64,000 nt of DNA from Pseudomonas farris (GTDB lineage Bacteria > Pseudomonadota > Gammaproteobacteria > Pseudomonadales > Pseudomonadaceae), in NCBI RefSeq assembly GCF_019145235.1, contig NZ_JAHSTV010000001.1, positions 558,001-622,000 on the forward strand, read 5' to 3'. Each line of letters opens with the position of its first letter. Position 1 is the stretch's first letter. The notes beneath the pieces were generated by a model, which was not told the DNA's origin, did no database searches, and saw nothing but the letters and a program-made list of their open reading frames with translations. This document shows, in pieces, positions 60,667 through 64,000 of this stretch. The position numbers and the translations under genes were made by a program.

Positions 60667-61728
60667 TCAACCGGCCCGGCGCAACAACCAGACCCCGGCC
60701 AGGGCACAGACACCGGCCGGTACCAGCACCGCAAACAGCGGCGAGAAACCGAATACCAGGCTCGAAGGCCCCAACAAATCCTGGACGATACGGAAGGTGA
60801 AGCCCACCAGCACACCGGTAAACACCCGCTGACCGAGGGTCACCGAACGCAGCGGGCCGAAGATGAAGGAAATCGCCATCAGCACCAATGCGGCGGTCAC
60901 CAGCGGCTGCAACACCTTGACCCAAAATGCCAGCCAGTACCGACCGTTGCTCAGGCCCTGGTCAGCCAGGTAGTGGATGTAACTCCACAGACCGGTGATC
61001 GACAGTGATTCAGGCGCCATCACCACGGTGCTCAGCAGTTGCGGGCTCAGGGCTACTTCCCAACGCTCCACCGGGGTCGTCACCACTTCGGTGTTCTTTT
61101 CATGGAACAACGTGGTCGTGACATCGCTCAGTTGCCAGTGATCCGTGTCGAATTCCGCGCGCTTGGCGAAGCTCGAAGACAGCATGTGGCGTTGATCGTC
61201 GAAGCGATAACGGGTCACGCCATACAGCAGACCGTTGGGTTGCACAGAGTTGACGTGAATGAACTCGTCACCCTGACGGTGCCATAGACCGTGCTTGGCG
61301 CTTTGCGCGTCGCCACTGCCTTGGGCCAGCGAGCGGTTGGCCTGAGCGGTGACTTCCGTGGCCGGCGCGACGTATTCGCCAATCACCAACCCCACCACCA
61401 TCAAAAGCAGCATCGGCTTCATGACAGCCCAGACGATCCGCCCCAACGACACGCCCGCAGCGCGCATGATGGTCAGTTCGCTGTGGCTGGCCAGGCTGCC
61501 GAGGCCGATCAGGCAACCGATCAGCGCCGCCATCGGCAACATGTCGTACAGACGGCGTGGAGCGGTCAGCAGCACGTAGCTCAGGACATCCATCAGCGTG
61601 TAGGTATCGCTGACCTCACTCATTTCATCGATGAAGGCAAACAGCGTTGCCAGACCGAGGATGATCCCCAGCACTGCCAGGATCGCGACGAACACGCTGC
61701 TACCGATGTAGCGATCGAGCTTATCCAC
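60667..61728 (-). CDS. lptG: LPS export permease LptG
   Basis: Inner-membrane subunit of the LptB2FG transporter that pulls LPS out of the membrane. The 353-residue protein has six membrane helices (three at each end) around a periplasmic jellyroll domain. The GTG at 61728 (VDKLDRYIG) is chosen because GGAGG lies five to six bases upstream; it overlaps the lptF stop by eight bases. Confidence 0.95.
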   Translation of the reverse strand: MDKLDRYIGSSVFVAILAVLGIILGLATLFAFIDEMSEVSDTYTLMDVLSYVLLTAPRRLYDMLPMAALIGCLIGLGSLASHSELTIMRAAGVSLGRIVWAVMKPMLLLMVVGLVIGEYVAPATEVTAQANRSLAQGSGDAQSAKHGLWHRQGDEFIHVNSVQPNGLLYGVTRYRFDDQRHMLSSSFAKRAEFDTDHWQLSDVTTTLFHEKNTEVVTTPVERWEVALSPQLLSTVVMAPESLSITGLWSYIHYLADQGLSNGRYWLAFWVKVLQPLVTAALVLMAISFIFGPLRSVTLGQRVFTGVLVGFTFRIVQDLLGPSSLVFGFSPLFAVLVPAGVCALAGVWLLRRAG

Positions 61729-62839
61729 GGGCCACCTCCAGCGCACTGCGGCGACTCGCCATCTTCAAGCGCAACGGCTCCCAATACAGCAAGCCAAGGC
61801 CAATGGCCAGGAAGATCGCATGCACCCACCACAAGCCCAATGCCGCCGGGATCTTGCCCTTTTCGAGGGCGCCGCGAGCGGCAATCAGGATGGTCAGGTA
61901 AGCCATATAAAGAAGAATCGCCGGCAGCAGCTTGAGGAAACGGCCCTGACGCGGGTTGACCCGCGACAGCGGCACCGCCATCAGGGTCACGATGAAGACC
62001 AGCAACGGCAGAGACAGACGCCATTGCAGTTCGGTGCGCGAGCGGATGTCATCGCTGCCCAACAGGGAGCGGGTGGTCATCGCGTCACGATCGGTGACTT
62101 CGTCACTGACGTCCGGCTTAGGCAGCAATACGCCGTACTCGTCGTACTTGATGGCACGGTAGTCGGCCTGCCCCGGATTACCGTCGTAGCGGTAGCCGTT
62201 GTCGAGAATCAGATAGCGGTTACCGTCGGGGCGAATTTCCTGGCGCCCTTTCTCGGCCACCAACACGGAAATTCCACGATCCTTCTTATCGGAATTGATG
62301 TTCTTCTGCGAAATGAATACGCCGCCGAGGTTGATGCGGTCATCCGACAGCGTTTCGGTATAGGTCACCCGAGTACCGTCGCGCAAGGCCTGGAAGCGGC
62401 CTGGCTCAAGGGTATCGAATTCAGTCAGTGCGTCCTGTTTGTTCAGCAGCAACTGGAACTGGTTGGCACCCTGTGGCGCCAGGCTCAGGCTCAACCATGC
62501 CACCACCAGAGCAACCAGCGTGGCCGGAAACAGGGTGATGCGAAACAGTCGCTGCTGGCTCATGCCAGTGGCGGACAGCACGGTCATTTCGCTGTCGAGG
62601 TACAGACGACCGTAGGCCAGCAGGATGCCGAGAAACAGCCCCAAAGGCAGAATCAACTGCAGGAAACCCGGCAGACGGAAACCCATGATCAGGAACAGCG
62701 AACCCGGATCCAGAAGGCCAGAGGCCGCTTGGGCGAGGTACTTGATGAAGCGTCCGCTCATGATGATGACCAGCAGCACGGCGCTGACGGCGCTCAAGGT
62801 CAACAGGACTTCGCGGGATAGATAACGGAAGACAATCAA
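61721..62839 (-). CDS. lptF: LPS export permease LptF
   Basis: Partner of LptG, 372 residues, with six membrane helices and a central periplasmic domain (about 105-265). The N terminus IVFRYLSREVLLTL is typical. The TTG at 62839 is favoured since GGAG lies eight bases upstream; a GTG at 62848 overlaps that site. It is divergent from pepA, the conserved order in many Gram-negative bacteria. Confidence 0.94.
   Translation of the reverse strand: MIVFRYLSREVLLTLSAVSAVLLVIIMSGRFIKYLAQAASGLLDPGSLFLIMGFRLPGFLQLILPLGLFLGILLAYGRLYLDSEMTVLSATGMSQQRLFRITLFPATLVALVVAWLSLSLAPQGANQFQLLLNKQDALTEFDTLEPGRFQALRDGTRVTYTETLSDDRINLGGVFISQKNINSDKKDRGISVLVAEKGRQEIRPDGNRYLILDNGYRYDGNPGQADYRAIKYDEYGVLLPKPDVSDEVTDRDAMTTRSLLGSDDIRSRTELQWRLSLPLLVFIVTLMAVPLSRVNPRQGRFLKLLPAILLYMAYLTILIAARGALEKGKIPAALGLWWVHAIFLAIGLGLLYWEPLRLKMASRRSALEVARG

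Positions 62840-64000
<1,161 letters not shown>

Overview
This window is core chromosome of a Pseudomonas, most likely of the P. fluorescens group. The evidence is high-GC coding sequence, isc, nag, purL/mltF and lptFG gene clusters of Pseudomonas type, and many Pseudomonas REP palindromes (GTGGGAGCGGGCTTGCTCGCGAA and variants) between genes. I see no prophage, insertion sequence, CRISPR array, tRNA or rRNA. The REP elements are the only mobile DNA visible, and no REP-associated transposase gene is present.

Layout. 0.2-4.4 kb: a TauE/SafE-type exporter with a divergent LysR regulator, then xseA and a secreted M23 peptidase. 4.4-7 kb: a small conserved protein, then leuA preceded by a 25-codon candidate leader peptide. 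7.1-9.1 kb: an overlapping aminotransferase/omega-amidase pair. 9.2-26 kb: a long minus-strand housekeeping block read from trmJ down to der: trmJ-cysE, iscRSUA-hscBA-fdx-iscX, ndk, rlmN, pilF, rodZ, ispG, hisS, yfgM, bamB, der. Two adjoining IscR-type boxes lie on the iscR promoter. 26-31 kb: suhB, the rpsP-rimM-trmD-rplS ribosomal operon, and ffh. 31-39.5 kb: ypjD, corB, an MHS-type transporter, purT, small membrane and zinc-type proteins, a gamma carbonic anhydrase, two Nudix hydrolases and an L,D-transpeptidase-like protein.

39.5-47.2 kb is a complete N-acetylglucosamine phosphotransferase pathway: nagR (GntR), nagA, nagB-II, nagF (EIIA-HPr-EI fusion) and nagE (EIIC-EIIB plus a second EIIB-like domain lacking the phospho-cysteine). 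47.3-48.3 kb holds a DUF6124 gene with an elaborate 5' region. 48.3-54.3 kb: a YqfO-like protein, purL and mltF. 54.4-60.5 kb: the lepA-lepB-rnc-era-recO-pdxJ block. 60.6-64 kb: lptFG and the start of pepA.

The most unusual signal is upstream of the DUF6124 gene (minus strand, 47743-47938). A perfect 10-bp inverted repeat flanks the -10 box. It is followed by a leader with a 16-bp bulged stem, and an octamer in the loop of that stem is exactly complementary to the Shine-Dalgarno region of the gene. This looks like a cis-acting RNA switch. Other points worth a look are the leuA leader peptide, the ndk -10 box inside a hairpin loop, REP doublets whose spacers show paired base changes, and a lepB-rnc gap that lacks the expected DUF4845 gene.
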